60,517 nucleotides of DNA from an uncultured Oscillospiraceae bacterium (GCA_934569225.1 CAKTKC010000018.1:1-60517); one strand, 5' to 3'; shown: positions 8,380-17,665, counted from the first letter of the stretch. Program-made: numbers and translations. Notes: generated by a model from the letters alone, not told the origin.

Positions 8380-9897
8380 TCAGGTGATGGGGGCGGGGTT
8401 GAAGATGCACATGTCGTTGTGGAAGCCGTATTGGTCGCTGTAGGGCTGGCGCAGACCGCTGGCTACGTCCAGGATCATGTTGAAAATTTCCGTGCCCACC
8501 TCCGCTATGGTGGCATCGCCGGTGGCCACGTCACCGGCGGAAATGTCGATCATGTCGAACCAGTGGGCTTTCATCTCGTTCCGGCTGCAAACCTTGATGA
8601 CCGGCGCGATGTCCAGACCGTAGGGCGTCCCCCGGCCAGTCATGAAGACCTGTAAGCCGATGCCGCTGGCAACCTGACTGGGGCCGCAGACGATGTCGCT
8701 GGCGGGGGTCGCGGCGTAGATCAGGCCGTGCTTCGTGGGCTTCTGGGCAGGGGAGAGGACTTCCACAATGGGGCTGGTGCCGCTCTTGGCAATGGAGCCC
8801 ATGGCCTTTTCCACGATGTTGGCAAGGCCGCCCTTTTTGTTGCCCGGCGTGGGATTGGCGTCCCGGCCTACGCCCCCGGCGGCGAGATAATCGTCGTACC
8901 ATTTCATTTCCTCGGCCAGACGATCCCGGGTGTGGGCGTCCGGGCACCGGGCGGCCAGCATCTGAACGCCGTCCCGAACCTCGGTGACTTCGCTGAACAT
9001 GACCGTGCCGCCGCCGCGAACGATCATATCCGCCGCGTAGCCCGCGCTGGGGTTGGCGGTGATGCCGCTGAAAGCGTCGCTGCCGCCGCACTGCATACCA
9101 ATCAGCAGCTCGCTCAGGGGAAGCTCTTCCCGGCGGCGCTGGTTCAGCTTTTGCAGCTTTCTGTCCGCCATGTCCAGAATGGCGTTCATCATGGCGTCGT
9201 GACCGGGGTAATCCTGAAGGGTCAGGACGTTCTCCGGGGTGATGTCCTCCGGGGGCAGCACCCGGTCGTAGGTCAGCTTTTCGCAGCCCAGACCCACCAC
9301 CATGATCTCCCCGCCAAAGTTGGGGTGGCGGATCACGTTGGTGATGGCGCGGATGGGGATGTAGGCCATGGGCGCGTTGATGGCGACGCCGCAGCCATAG
9401 GGATGGGTCACGGCCACCACGCCGTCCACGTTGGGAAACTTAGGCAGCAGCTCCTGCTTGATCCGCTCCACGGCAACCTTCAGAACGCCTGCGGCGCACT
9501 GCACGGTGGTGACGATGCCAAGCAGATTCCGGGTGCCGGCGGGGCCGACCTTGTTCCGGTAGCCCAGCCATGTTGTGCGCTTCGGCATGGGAAGCTGTTC
9601 GGGGGAAAGCACGTTGGTGCCGTAGGGAAGATTATCAAGACCGGGGCTGTCAGGCAGATCCAGCATATGCTCGTTGATCCAGGCGCCGGCGGGGATGTCC
9701 GCCTTCGCGTAGCCCAGAACCACGCCGTAGCGGATGATCTCGCCCCCCGGGGCAATGGGGGTCAGGGCGATTTTGTGGGCCTGGGGGATAGGCTCCAGGG
9801 TTTTCAGACCCGGCTGGATTTCCACACCGGCCTCCAGGTCGTGGACGGCGACGGCTACATTGTCTTTTTCGCTGATTTTGATGGTAAGACGGCTCAT
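8380..9897 (-). CDS. garD: Galactarate dehydratase
   Basis: A 505-residue UxaA/GarD-family dehydratase that converts galactarate to 5-keto-4-deoxyglucarate. An N-terminal SAF-like domain (about residues 1-90, GEIIRYG) is followed by the catalytic region with GYRNKVGPAGTRNLLGI, MQCGGSDAFSGITANP, ANPTPGNKKGGLAN, VASGIGLQVFMTGRGTPYG and the C-terminal FNPAPIT. These match E. coli GarD more closely than altronate dehydratase. The start follows AAGGAG at 9905-9910 on the minus strand. It is transcribed away from the tct/gud operon but shares its operator type. Confidence 0.93.
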   Translation of the reverse strand: MSRLTIKISEKDNVAVAVHDLEAGVEIQPGLKTLEPIPQAHKIALTPIAPGGEIIRYGVVLGYAKADIPAGAWINEHMLDLPDSPGLDNLPYGTNVLSPEQLPMPKRTTWLGYRNKVGPAGTRNLLGIVTTVQCAAGVLKVAVERIKQELLPKFPNVDGVVAVTHPYGCGVAINAPMAYIPIRAITNVIRHPNFGGEIMVVGLGCEKLTYDRVLPPEDITPENVLTLQDYPGHDAMMNAILDMADRKLQKLNQRRREELPLSELLIGMQCGGSDAFSGITANPSAGYAADMIVRGGGTVMFSEVTEVRDGVQMLAARCPDAHTRDRLAEEMKWYDDYLAAGGVGRDANPTPGNKKGGLANIVEKAMGSIAKSGTSPIVEVLSPAQKPTKHGLIYAATPASDIVCGPSQVASGIGLQVFMTGRGTPYGLDIAPVIKVCSRNEMKAHWFDMIDISAGDVATGDATIAEVGTEIFNMILDVASGLRQPYSDQYGFHNDMCIFNPAPIT

Positions 9898-9947
9898 AGC
9901 GGCAACTCCTTTTTCGGGAAGCGTGTCGAAGCTTCCTCTTTTCCAAC

Positions 9948-9976
9948 AGCATACAGGTTACGGGGCAATTTTTCAA
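9948..9976 (-). promoter_or_regulatory. garD promoter
   Basis: On the minus strand, TTGAAA (9976-9971) and TATGCT (9953-9948) are separated by 17 bp. The TTTCA-N5-TGAAA dyad is centred 84.5 nt upstream of the -10 box. Confidence 0.6.
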
Positions 9977-10027
9977 TTCACATTATGACAGAATACGGGA
10001 CGCTGGTTTTTGACAATCTGCAATTTC

Positions 10028-10042
10028 TTTCATTTTTTGAAA
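10028..10042. promoter_or_regulatory. Putative operator TTTCA-N5-TGAAA upstream of garD
   Basis: A perfect dyad TTTCA-TTTTT-TGAAA, overlapping a second palindrome TTGAAATGCTTCATTTCAA at 10037-10055. The same dyad occurs upstream of tctC, the AEC gene and, with one mismatch, the glycerol-dehydrogenase-like gene, at nearly the same distance from the -10 box. It is the likely site of the regulator at 21493-23397. Confidence 0.6.
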
Positions 10043-10046
10043 TGCT

Positions 10047-10901
10047 TCATTTCAATCTATCGCACAGATTGAGAACCTGAGAAAGCTCCGGCAGGAGATC
10101 TGCTTTCTCGAAACCCTCTCCCGGCGCCTGACGGCTGCTGACGGTCTGGGCAATGAGCCGCCCCACCAGCAGACAGTGCAGGTACTGTCCCTCGATGGCC
10201 AGAGCGACCTGGCTGTCGGTGTCCCGGCGAAGCCGCTCGATCTGACGCAGAACCGGGGTTTCCGGCAGGGCGGGATTGCTTTCCGTGGTCAGGACACGCC
10301 AGCCGGGATCCAGGGGAGCGGGGGGCGTCTGGCTGCGAAGATCGGTTTCCACCCAGAGCATTTCCTTGAGAGACTGGGCGGAAAGAATGCCCTCACCCAG
10401 AAAGCGGCAGTCCAGCCCGGTGTCCCGTCCCAAATCGACGCGAACCCAGGAGCCGACGGTGAAATTGTGCCGCTTTTTGCCGTTTTCCGTAAAGGAATGG
10501 GCAATGGTGACGTCCTCCACCAGCACCTGACAGCCCCGGTAGCTTCCGCCGCCGCCCTGATGGCACACCGTGCCGCCGGAACCGGCGTTTGTGGGGATCA
10601 TCCGGGCGTCCCGGACCTCCGTCTCGGTAAGGGTGACGCCGTCGCGCCAATAGGGGGCGTCCAGATGCTTTTCCAGCGTGACCAAGGCGGCGGCTCTGGT
10701 AAAGTTCTCCTTATAAGATCTGGAAGCCCGGCGGCCGACGATCAGATTCAGTCCAAGGCTCAGTCCCAGGACGACCAGCGTCAGCCGGGGGTCAAGGAAA
10801 TAGCAGACCAGCGCCGCCACCGCCAGCAGGAGAAAAATAAAGTACATTCTGCGAAGTCTTCGGAACTGACTGCGAAGAGCCGGAACGGTAGATGAATTCA
10901 T
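10047..10901 (-). CDS. Hypothetical membrane-anchored protein
   Basis: A 284-residue protein I do not recognise. Two adjacent hydrophobic segments lie near the N-terminus (about residues 18-55: FIFLLLAVAALVCYFL and LVVLGLSLGLNLIVG). A soluble region with no clear motif follows, so a cytoplasmic domain tethered to the membrane is likely. The start at 10901 follows AGGAGG with good spacing; a longer in-frame start exists but lacks such a site. It lies between garD and tctC and reads in the garD direction. Its stop overlaps the garD operator palindromes. Any link to sugar-acid use is only positional. Confidence 0.7.
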   Translation of the reverse strand: MNSSTVPALRSQFRRLRRMYFIFLLLAVAALVCYFLDPRLTLVVLGLSLGLNLIVGRRASRSYKENFTRAAALVTLEKHLDAPYWRDGVTLTETEVRDARMIPTNAGSGGTVCHQGGGGSYRGCQVLVEDVTIAHSFTENGKKRHNFTVGSWVRVDLGRDTGLDCRFLGEGILSAQSLKEMLWVETDLRSQTPPAPLDPGWRVLTTESNPALPETPVLRQIERLRRDTDSQVALAIEGQYLHCLLVGRLIAQTVSSRQAPGEGFEKADLLPELSQVLNLCDRLK

Positions 10902-11077
10902 ATAGTAGAAACCTCCTGTTTCATGCATTGCAGCCCAAAATCTGCTTTTTTCCAGTTTAACAAAAAAGAACGGCTGTGACAAGAGGGAAAAAAGAGGGGC
11001 AAAACCGGGGCAAATCGGAAAAATCGTGGGAAAACGAACGATAAATTTCGGAAATGAAACGGTTGATTGCAGCCAGA

Positions 11078-11092
11078 TTTCAGAAGCTGAAA
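11078..11092. promoter_or_regulatory. Putative operator TTTCA-N5-TGAAA upstream of tctC
   Basis: A perfect dyad TTTCA-GAAGC-TGAAA centred 84.5 nt upstream of the tctC -10 box. It is the same motif and distance as at garD. Confidence 0.6.
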
Positions 11093-11143
11093 GATATTAC
11101 GGTTTGCCCGAATTTTGCGCGCTGAATTTAGACATTCCACGAA

Positions 11144-11172
11144 TAGACAGATTTTCGTTCATCCGCTACAAT
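11144..11172 (+). promoter_or_regulatory. tctC operon promoter
   Basis: TAGACA (11144-11149) and TACAAT (11167-11172) are separated by 17 bp. The gap 10902-11243 holds this promoter and the operator at 11078-11092; I see nothing else in it. Confidence 0.6.
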
Positions 11173-11243
11173 GTAGGCAAGATGAGCGCCCGACCGGGAA
11201 ACACCGGGCACTCGAAAAAACAAATGTGAAAGGAAACTGAACT

Positions 11244-12272
11244 ATGAAGAAGGTTATCTCCCTCATCCTCATCGCGGCCATGTGCATCGGCCTGCTGGCC
11301 GGCTGCGGCGCCAGCAGCGACGGCGGTTCCCTGAAGGGCAAGCGCGTCCGCGTGGTCATCGGTTCCACCTCCACCGGCGGCGACTCCTACATGATCGCCG
11401 ACATGGTCACCCGTTACCTGGGCGAAGAAATGGGCTTCAACGGCAAGGTTGACGCCGTCGGCAACGCTGCCGCTCTGGACGCCATCACCAAGGCCAAGGG
11501 CGACGGCACCACCATCATGATGTTCCATGACATGGCTTATCTGTCCGTTCTGTTTGGCGCGGTTGACAGCGCTTACGCTCTGGAAAACCTGACCGTCGGA
11601 CCCATGATCGGCTCCAACCCCGGCGGCTGCTTCGCCGCCCACGCTTCCGCTCCCTACAACTCCCTGGCCGAGGCTGCCGAGTGGCTGGCTGAGAATCCCA
11701 ATGAAGTCATCCGCGTGAATATCGAAGCCGGTTCCGCTTCTCACCTGTGCTTCGGCGTCTTCTACATGTGGGCGCAGGAAAAGTACGGTGAGGATGTGGC
11801 TTCCCGCATCAAGGCCATCGTAGGCGGCACCACCGACGAGAAGAAGCAGCGCCTGTGGGACGGCAACGCCGACATCATCTACGCTGACTATTCTGCTATG
11901 GTCGAGTTCACCAAGGAAGGCGTTGACTCCCAGCTGGCCTGCAAGATTTTCGACACCTGCGGTGAGGTCGAGGGCGTGTCCTCCATGGCCGACGCCGGTA
12001 TCACCTTCGACGGCGAAGTCTTCACCTTCAACAAGGACTTCTTCATGTTCTTCCCCAAGAATATGGACGAGGGCGTCCTGGGCGAGATCAACGAGGCCAT
12101 GAAGCGCATTGCCGCCAACCCCGACTTCCAGGCGGAAATGGCCAACCTGAAGTACACTGCCGTTACTCCCGAGCAGGCCGATGTGGAAGCTGCCCGCACC
12201 TACATCACCGCCAAGCGCGAGGCTGCTGAGAAGATCGTTGAGCAGTGCCCCTCTCTGGATGATCTGACCTAA
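11244..12272 (+). CDS. tctC: Tripartite tricarboxylate transporter substrate-binding protein
   Basis: A 342-residue extracytoplasmic binding lipoprotein of the TctC/Bug family. A hydrophobic signal with lipobox LLAGC (cysteine near residue 22) anchors it. The mature part has the Bug-type opening VRVVIGSTSTGGDSYMIADM and a typical two-lobe length. It delivers a carboxylate to the TctAB permease. The surrounding garD/gudD genes suggest glucarate or galactarate as ligand (inference). AAGGAAA at 11230 supports the start. A 249-bp gap with a hairpin element separates it from tctB, fitting higher expression of the binding protein. Confidence 0.9.
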   Translation: MKKVISLILIAAMCIGLLAGCGASSDGGSLKGKRVRVVIGSTSTGGDSYMIADMVTRYLGEEMGFNGKVDAVGNAAALDAITKAKGDGTTIMMFHDMAYLSVLFGAVDSAYALENLTVGPMIGSNPGGCFAAHASAPYNSLAEAAEWLAENPNEVIRVNIEAGSASHLCFGVFYMWAQEKYGEDVASRIKAIVGGTTDEKKQRLWDGNADIIYADYSAMVEFTKEGVDSQLACKIFDTCGEVEGVSSMADAGITFDGEVFTFNKDFFMFFPKNMDEGVLGEINEAMKRIAANPDFQAEMANLKYTAVTPEQADVEAARTYITAKREAAEKIVEQCPSLDDLT

Positions 12273-12432
12273 GGAAACTCTGAATAAATCGTCTGCGGCT
12301 GTGAGCGGATCTTTTCCGCCCACTCTTCGGTACCGAAAACGGGAAATACACAAAGTATTCCTCCGTTTCCGATACCTCGATTGGCCGAAAAATCTCTCGC
12401 TCACAGCGCTTGCCGATTTAATCAGAGTTTCC
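12273..12432. repeat. Palindromic intergenic element, copy B (160 bp), inside the tct operon
   Basis: The terminal inverted repeats GGAAACTCTGAATAAATCG and CGATTTAATCAGAGTTTCC enclose a long imperfect hairpin. Its core AATAC-ACAAA-GTATT (12345-12359) is shared with copy A at 7896-8057. It begins at the first base after the tctC stop, inside the operon. It may hold back transcription into tctBA or stabilise the tctC message. Confidence 0.75.
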
Positions 12433-12521
12433 CTCCGGAATCCTTCCATAACGGAATCGACCCCCGTCGTACCTGCCATCGGAGGTTTGGCGGGGGCCCT
12501 TAAGAAAGGACTGTACTTATC
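12433..12521 (+). other. Leader of tctB
   Basis: A GC-rich stretch with CCCCCG and CGGGGG arms (about 12461-12498) just ahead of the tctB ribosome site AAGAAAGGA. It may add to operon attenuation. No gene is seen. Confidence 0.4.
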
Positions 12522-12971
12522 ATGATAAATATTGTATACTCGACGCAGCACTGGATCGTTCCCAGAATCCTGATGGTCATTATTGCGGCGCTGGGTCTGC
12601 TGATTCTGGTTCTGAAGGCCAGAAAGCGGGTCAAGGCCGGAGGCAGCGTCCTGCCCAAGTTCGGCAGATTCTTTGAAGAGAACTACGATAAGGTAAAATT
12701 CTGGGGTACGCTGGCTCTGATGGCCGCCTACTTCTTCCTGCTGGATAAGATCGGCTTCACCGTCTGCTCCATCCTCTTCCTGTACCTGTTCAATACCCTC
12801 TTCGGCGGAAAGGCGCGCCTGAAGGACAAGCGCTACCAGCTCAACAGCATCATCATTTCCGTGGTGGCCTGCGTGGTCGTCAGCGCCATGTTCGGCACCG
12901 TGTTTGCCATCACCCTTCCTTCCGGCATCTGCACCATTGAGATCCCGGCCTGGAACTTCATTCTGTATTAA
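12522..12971 (+). CDS. tctB: Tripartite tricarboxylate transporter small membrane subunit
   Basis: A 149-residue protein with four hydrophobic segments, the usual size and layout of TctB. It forms the permease with TctA. The order C-B-A and the 17-bp gap to tctA make the assignment firm, although TctB sequences are poorly conserved. Confidence 0.85.
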   Translation: MINIVYSTQHWIVPRILMVIIAALGLLILVLKARKRVKAGGSVLPKFGRFFEENYDKVKFWGTLALMAAYFFLLDKIGFTVCSILFLYLFNTLFGGKARLKDKRYQLNSIIISVVACVVVSAMFGTVFAITLPSGICTIEIPAWNFILY

Positions 12972-12988
12972 AGAAAGGTTGTGACGAA

Positions 12989-14479
12989 ATGCCTTTTTCC
13001 TTTGGTATCCCCCAGCTTCTGGTCGCCACCTTCGGCGTGGTCATCGGCATCATCTTCGGTGCCATCCCCGGCATGACCGCCACTATGGCCGTCGCCACCT
13101 TCCTGCCCCTGACCTATGCCTATGACATCGACGTAGCCATGTACCTGCTGCTCGGACTGTACGTGGGCGGCATTTCCGGCGGTCTGGTTCCCGCCATCCT
13201 GATCAACATCCCCGGCACTCCCTCCTCTCTGTGCACCACCTTCGACGGCTCTCCCATGGCAAGACGGGGCGAGTCCGAGCGGGCAATGAAAATCGGCATC
13301 ACCTCCTCCTTCATGGGCGGCATGATCTCCCTGGTCGTTCTGGCCGTGTTCACCCCCGTGCTGGCAGGCTGGGCCATCAAGTTCTCCGCAGTGGAGAAGT
13401 TCCTGATCATCCTGTTCGCGCTGACCGTTATCGCGGCTCTGTCCAAGGGTCAGATGCTGGAGGGCATCTGGATTGGCCTCGTGGGCGTGCTGATCGCTCT
13501 GATGAATCAGTTCTCCGTCAACAACGCCTACCGTATGGTTCCCAGCTTCCTCAAGTCCGAGATGCAGCAGGGCTTCCAGCTGTTCCCCGTGCTGATGGGT
13601 CTGTTTGCCATCTCCCAGATGCTGGAGGAATGTGAGACAGGCATGCACGCCAAATACGGCAAGGACGACAGCCGCGGCGTGACCAACGCCGTCGCCTTCA
13701 ACTTCCGCAGAGACTTCAAGGGTCAGGGCGTCAACGTTATCCGCTCCGCCCTGATCGGCACCCTGATGGGCATTCTCCCCGGTGTCGGCGGCAGCGCCGC
13801 GTCCGTGCTGGCTTACTCCCAGGCCAAATCCTGGTCGAAGCACCCCGAGCTTCTGGGTACCGGCGCTGTGGAAGGTCTGGTCGCTTCCGAGACCTCCAAT
13901 AACGGTCTGACCGGCGGCGCACTGGTTCCGCTGCTGTCCCTGGGCATTCCCGGCGACTCCACCACCGCTGTCCTGATCGGCGCGTTCATGCTCCAGGGCG
14001 TCCAGGTCGGCCCCCTGTTCATCACCAACCATCCCTACACCTGGAACACCATTCTGGTGGCGCTGCTGGTGTGCAACATTCTGATGTTCGTCATCATGTT
14101 CTTCCCCATCAAGCTGCTGGCGAAGATCATCCTGATTCCCCAGGAGAGACTGTATCCCGTCGTCCTGATGATGTGTACCGTCGGCGCTTACGCGACCCTG
14201 AACGGCCGTATGTTCGACGTATGGTGCATGCTTCTGTTCGGTATTGTCGGCTATCTGCTGAAAAAGTGCAAGCTGCCCACCACCTGCTTCCTGATCGGCT
14301 TCATCCTCGGCGGCGACCTGGAGGACTATTTCATTCAGGCTGTCACCGCTTACGGCGGCAAGCTCACCGGCTTCTTCGTCCGTCCCATCGGCTGGGTTAT
14401 CTGGGTGCTGATCATTGTATCCGTCGCCTATGCGCTGCATGACAACAAGAAGGACAAGAAAAAAGCGGCTGCAAAATAA
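12989..14479 (+). CDS. tctA: Tripartite tricarboxylate transporter large membrane subunit
   Basis: A 496-residue TctA-family permease with about 11-12 membrane segments. It has the family glycine-proline motifs GAIPGMTATM near residue 30, GTPSSLCTTFDG near 76, GILPGVGGSAASV near 257 and LGIPGDSTTAVLIGA near 322. It carries a carboxylate across the membrane together with TctB and the binding protein TctC. Gene context points to sugar diacids. The C-terminus is a lysine-rich tail (KKDKKKAAAK). Confidence 0.93.
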   Translation: MPFSFGIPQLLVATFGVVIGIIFGAIPGMTATMAVATFLPLTYAYDIDVAMYLLLGLYVGGISGGLVPAILINIPGTPSSLCTTFDGSPMARRGESERAMKIGITSSFMGGMISLVVLAVFTPVLAGWAIKFSAVEKFLIILFALTVIAALSKGQMLEGIWIGLVGVLIALMNQFSVNNAYRMVPSFLKSEMQQGFQLFPVLMGLFAISQMLEECETGMHAKYGKDDSRGVTNAVAFNFRRDFKGQGVNVIRSALIGTLMGILPGVGGSAASVLAYSQAKSWSKHPELLGTGAVEGLVASETSNNGLTGGALVPLLSLGIPGDSTTAVLIGAFMLQGVQVGPLFITNHPYTWNTILVALLVCNILMFVIMFFPIKLLAKIILIPQERLYPVVLMMCTVGAYATLNGRMFDVWCMLLFGIVGYLLKKCKLPTTCFLIGFILGGDLEDYFIQAVTAYGGKLTGFFVRPIGWVIWVLIIVSVAYALHDNKKDKKKAAAK

Positions 14480-14507
14480 CTGCGTATTCTTCTAGGAGGT
14501 AACAAAT

Positions 14508-15383
14508 ATGAAAATCGGATTTATTGGTCTTGGTATCATGGGTAAGCCCATGGTCAGAAACCTGCTGAAAGCGGGCCATGAGGTCTGGGTAAACAACCGC
14601 AGCAAGGCTCCCATGGAGGAGCTGGCGAAGGACGGCGCCCACGCCGTCTCCCGTCAGGAGCTGGCAGAAAATACCGAAATCATCATCACCATGCTGCCCA
14701 ACGGCCCCCAGGTCAAGGAGGTCGTGCTGGGTGATGTGGTCAACTACATGCACGCCGGTCAGATCTTCATCGACTGCAGCTCCATCAGCCCCGTGGTCTC
14801 CAAGGAGATCGCCGCGGTTCTGGCGGAGAAAGGCGTCGAAATGCTGGATGCCCCCGTCTCCGGCGGCGAACCCAAGGCTATTGACGGCACCCTGAGCTTC
14901 ATGGTCGGCGGTAAGCAGGAAGTCTTCGACGCCTGCAAGGACATCCTCGCCACGATGGGCGCTTCCGTGACCCTCTGCGGCGACGTGGGCGCGGGCAACA
15001 CCACGAAGCTCGCCAACCAGATCATCGTCGCCTGCAACATTCAGGCGGTTGCCGAAGCCTTCACCCTGGCGCAGAAGGCCGGTGTGGATCCTGAGGTTGT
15101 CTACCGCGCCATCCGGGGCGGCCTTGCCGGTTCCACCGTCATGGACGCCAAAGGACCCATGATGATCGCGGGCAACGACAAGCCCGGCTTCAAGATCGAC
15201 CTGCACATCAAGGATCTGAACAACGCCCTGGACTGCGCACATGCCGTGGGCGCCCCCGTTCCCATGACCGCTTCCGTTCAGGAAATTTTGCAGTGGCTGC
15301 ACAACAATGACTGCGGCGGCAATGACCACAGCGCCATCGCCAAGTATTACGAGCGTTTGACGGGCATCAAGATCGGACGTTGA
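14508..15383 (+). CDS. garR: 2-hydroxy-3-oxopropionate (tartronate semialdehyde) reductase
   Basis: A 291-residue beta-hydroxyacid dehydrogenase. It has the NAD(P)-binding GFIGLGIMGKPM at residues 4-15, the substrate motif DAPVSGGEPKA near 120, and the catalytic lysine in GNTTKLANQ near 170. It reduces tartronate semialdehyde to D-glycerate. GGAGGT at 14495-14500 supports the start. Flanking gudD and a lyase gene place it in glucarate/galactarate catabolism rather than valine or glyoxylate metabolism. Confidence 0.9.
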   Translation: MKIGFIGLGIMGKPMVRNLLKAGHEVWVNNRSKAPMEELAKDGAHAVSRQELAENTEIIITMLPNGPQVKEVVLGDVVNYMHAGQIFIDCSSISPVVSKEIAAVLAEKGVEMLDAPVSGGEPKAIDGTLSFMVGGKQEVFDACKDILATMGASVTLCGDVGAGNTTKLANQIIVACNIQAVAEAFTLAQKAGVDPEVVYRAIRGGLAGSTVMDAKGPMMIAGNDKPGFKIDLHIKDLNNALDCAHAVGAPVPMTASVQEILQWLHNNDCGGNDHSAIAKYYERLTGIKIGR

Positions 15384-15402
15384 GACTGCCGGAGGATAGA
15401 CT

Positions 15403-16302
15403 ATGAATACGGACTTTATCAAAGGCGTAGTCGTTCCCATCCTCACGGTTATTGACGCGGACGAGCGCATCGACGAGGCCGGTATGCGCGCCCAGGTTGA
15501 TTACGTCATCAGCGGCGGCGTCAGCGGTATTCTGGCTTTTGGCAGCAACGGCGAGTTCTATGTCATCGAGGAAGATGAGATGGAGCGGGGTCTGAAGATC
15601 ATGGTGGATCAGGCCGCCGGGCGGGTGCCGGTGTACTTCGGCATCGGTGCCATCAGCACCAGGAAGTGCTGCCGTCTGGCGCAGATGGCGGTGAAGAACG
15701 GCGCTGCGGGTATCAGTGTATTGCAGCCCATGTTCCTCAAGCCCACGCGCTCGGAGCTGTACCAGCATTTCAGGACCATCGCCGAGAGCGTTCCTGAGGT
15801 TCCCGTCCTGCTGTACAACAATCCCGGCCGGGTGGGGTACACCCTGAGTGCCGATCTGGTGGAGGAGCTGGCACGCACGGTTCCCAACATCGTCGGCATG
15901 AAGGACACCTCCGGCGACATCACCCAGACATCCGAGTTCATCCGCCGTACCCGGGACATCGGCTTCAAGGTTTTCGGCGGCAAGGACACGCTGCTGTATG
16001 CCAGCCTGTGCCACGGCGCCGTTGGCGGCGTATGCACCGCTGCCAACTTCATGCCGGAGCTGATCACCGACGTATACAACAAATATGTCGCCGGCGACTT
16101 ACAGGGCAGTCTCGAGGCGCAGTTCAAGCTGAATCCCGTCCGCCTTGCCATGGATCCGGCCAGCTTCCCGGTGGCCGCGAAGGATATGGCGGCGCTGCGG
16201 GGACTGCCGGTGGGCGTTCCCTACCTGCCCAACCTGCCCACCCCTGAGGGAAGCGTCAAAGAGGGCTTCCGCAGAACAATGACCGAAGCGGGTCTACTGT
16301 AA
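15403..16302 (+). CDS. DHDPS-family lyase, probable 5-keto-4-deoxyglucarate aldolase
   Basis: A 299-residue dihydrodipicolinate synthase/N-acetylneuraminate lyase family TIM barrel. The Schiff-base lysine is in GMKDTSGD (about residue 168), the catalytic tyrosine in LLYNNPGR (about 140), and GSNGEFY sits at the substrate carboxylate site near 46. The family includes aldolases for keto-deoxy sugar acids and KdgD-type dehydratases. Because garR and a glycerate kinase are present and no HpcH-family garL is seen, cleavage to pyruvate and tartronate semialdehyde is the best inference. KdgD-type decarboxylating dehydration is the alternative. It sits between garR and gudD in the operon. Confidence 0.82.
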   Translation: MNTDFIKGVVVPILTVIDADERIDEAGMRAQVDYVISGGVSGILAFGSNGEFYVIEEDEMERGLKIMVDQAAGRVPVYFGIGAISTRKCCRLAQMAVKNGAAGISVLQPMFLKPTRSELYQHFRTIAESVPEVPVLLYNNPGRVGYTLSADLVEELARTVPNIVGMKDTSGDITQTSEFIRRTRDIGFKVFGGKDTLLYASLCHGAVGGVCTAANFMPELITDVYNKYVAGDLQGSLEAQFKLNPVRLAMDPASFPVAAKDMAALRGLPVGVPYLPNLPTPEGSVKEGFRRTMTEAGLL

Positions 16303-16316
16303 AGGAGAGAAAACCC

Positions 16317-17651
16317 ATGAGCAACATTCCGACCATTGTAAAAGCGGAGGTTTTTCCGGTTGCCGGACATGACTGCATGGAGCTGAACCTGTCCGGCGCA
16401 CACGCGCCCTATTTCACCAGAAATGTCGTCATCCTCACCGACTCCAACGGTGTGGAGGGCGTGGGCGAGGTTCCCGGCGGCCAGAAGATCACCGCCGCCA
16501 TCGAGGCGGTCAAGGAGCTTGTCATCGGCACCTCCATCGCCGACTACAAGCAGACCCTGAACAAGATCCGCACCTGGCTGGACGCCAACATCAAGGACGA
16601 CGTCCGGGGCTTGCAGACCTTCGATCTGCGCACCGGCGTCCATGTGGTCACGGCCTATGAAGCGCCGATGCTGGATCTGCTGGGCAAGTTCCTGAACGTC
16701 CCCGCCGCCGCGCTGATGGGCGACGGCATTCAGAGAGACAAGGTTCAGTTCCTGAGCTACCTGTTCTACATCGGCGACCGGAAGAAGACCGACCTGCCCT
16801 ACGAGGAGGAGCCGGACGCCGAGTGCGACTGGTACCGTCTGCGCCACGAGGAGGCGCTGACTCCCGAGAAGATCGTGGCGCTGGCAAAGGCCACCCATGA
16901 GAAGTACGGCTTTGTGGACTTCAAGCTCAAGGGCGGCGTTCTCGCGCCCAAGGAGGAGCTGAAGGCGGTTCAGGCCATCAAGGAGGCGTTCCCCGACGCC
17001 CGGGTTGATCTTGATCCCAACGGCTGCTGGAGCCTGAAGGAAGCCCTGGAGATTGCGCCGGAGCTGAAAAAGGTTCTGGCTTACTGCGAGGATCCCTGCG
17101 GCGCGGAAAACGGCTATTCCGGCCGTGAGATCATGGCGGAGTTCAAGCGGGACAGCGGTATGCCCACCGCCACCAACATGATCAACACCGACTGGCGGCA
17201 GATGTATCACTCCATCGCCGAGCGCAGTGTGGACATTCCTCTGGCCGACCCCCATTTCTGGACGATGAACGGCTCTGTCCGTGTCGGCCAGCTGTGCAAC
17301 GACTTCGGCCTGATGTGGGGCTGCCACTCCAACAACCACTTTGATATCTCTCTGGCCATGGTGGTGCAGTGCGCCGCCGCCATCCCCGGCAGAATGAACG
17401 GCATCGACACCCACTGGATCTGGCAGGAAGGCCGCGAGCGGCTGACCAAGGAGCCGATGCAGATCGTGGGCGGCTGCATTGACCTGCCCAAGAAGGGCGG
17501 TCTGGGTATCGAAGCGGATCGGGAGCAGATCATGAAGGCGAACAAGCTGTACTTAGACAACTGTCTGGGTGCGCGCAACGACGCCATCGGTATGCAGTAT
17601 CTGATTCCCGGCTGGAAGTTCGACAACAAGAAACCCTGTCTGGTACGCTGA
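16317..17651 (+). CDS. gudD: Glucarate dehydratase
   Basis: A 444-residue enolase-superfamily enzyme, close in length and sequence to E. coli GudD (446). Landmarks are [12 protein letters not shown] near the N-terminus, DFKLKGGV with the catalytic lysine pair near residue 205, metal ligands in [18 protein letters not shown] and TATNMI, and [10 protein letters not shown] with the catalytic histidine near 340. It dehydrates D-glucarate to 5-keto-4-deoxyglucarate. A strong hairpin terminator follows directly. Confidence 0.95.
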   Translation: MSNIPTIVKAEVFPVAGHDCMELNLSGAHAPYFTRNVVILTDSNGVEGVGEVPGGQKITAAIEAVKELVIGTSIADYKQTLNKIRTWLDANIKDDVRGLQTFDLRTGVHVVTAYEAPMLDLLGKFLNVPAAALMGDGIQRDKVQFLSYLFYIGDRKKTDLPYEEEPDAECDWYRLRHEEALTPEKIVALAKATHEKYGFVDFKLKGGVLAPKEELKAVQAIKEAFPDARVDLDPNGCWSLKEALEIAPELKKVLAYCEDPCGAENGYSGREIMAEFKRDSGMPTATNMINTDWRQMYHSIAERSVDIPLADPHFWTMNGSVRVGQLCNDFGLMWGCHSNNHFDISLAMVVQCAAAIPGRMNGIDTHWIWQEGRERLTKEPMQIVGGCIDLPKKGGLGIEADREQIMKANKLYLDNCLGARNDAIGMQYLIPGWKFDNKKPCLVR

Positions 17652-17665
17652 CAAACAATATGGAA

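Noticed and set aside
9898..11243. Sigma-54 -24/-12 promoters near garD and tctC
   Set aside because: Only a poor GG-N10-GC match near garD was found, and none at tctC; sigma-70-type boxes fit better and have constant spacing to the operators.
12968..14440. A 490-codon minus-strand frame opposite tctA
   Set aside because: Composition (H, Q, G, D-rich) is typical of antisense frames in GC-rich genes; TctA is clear.
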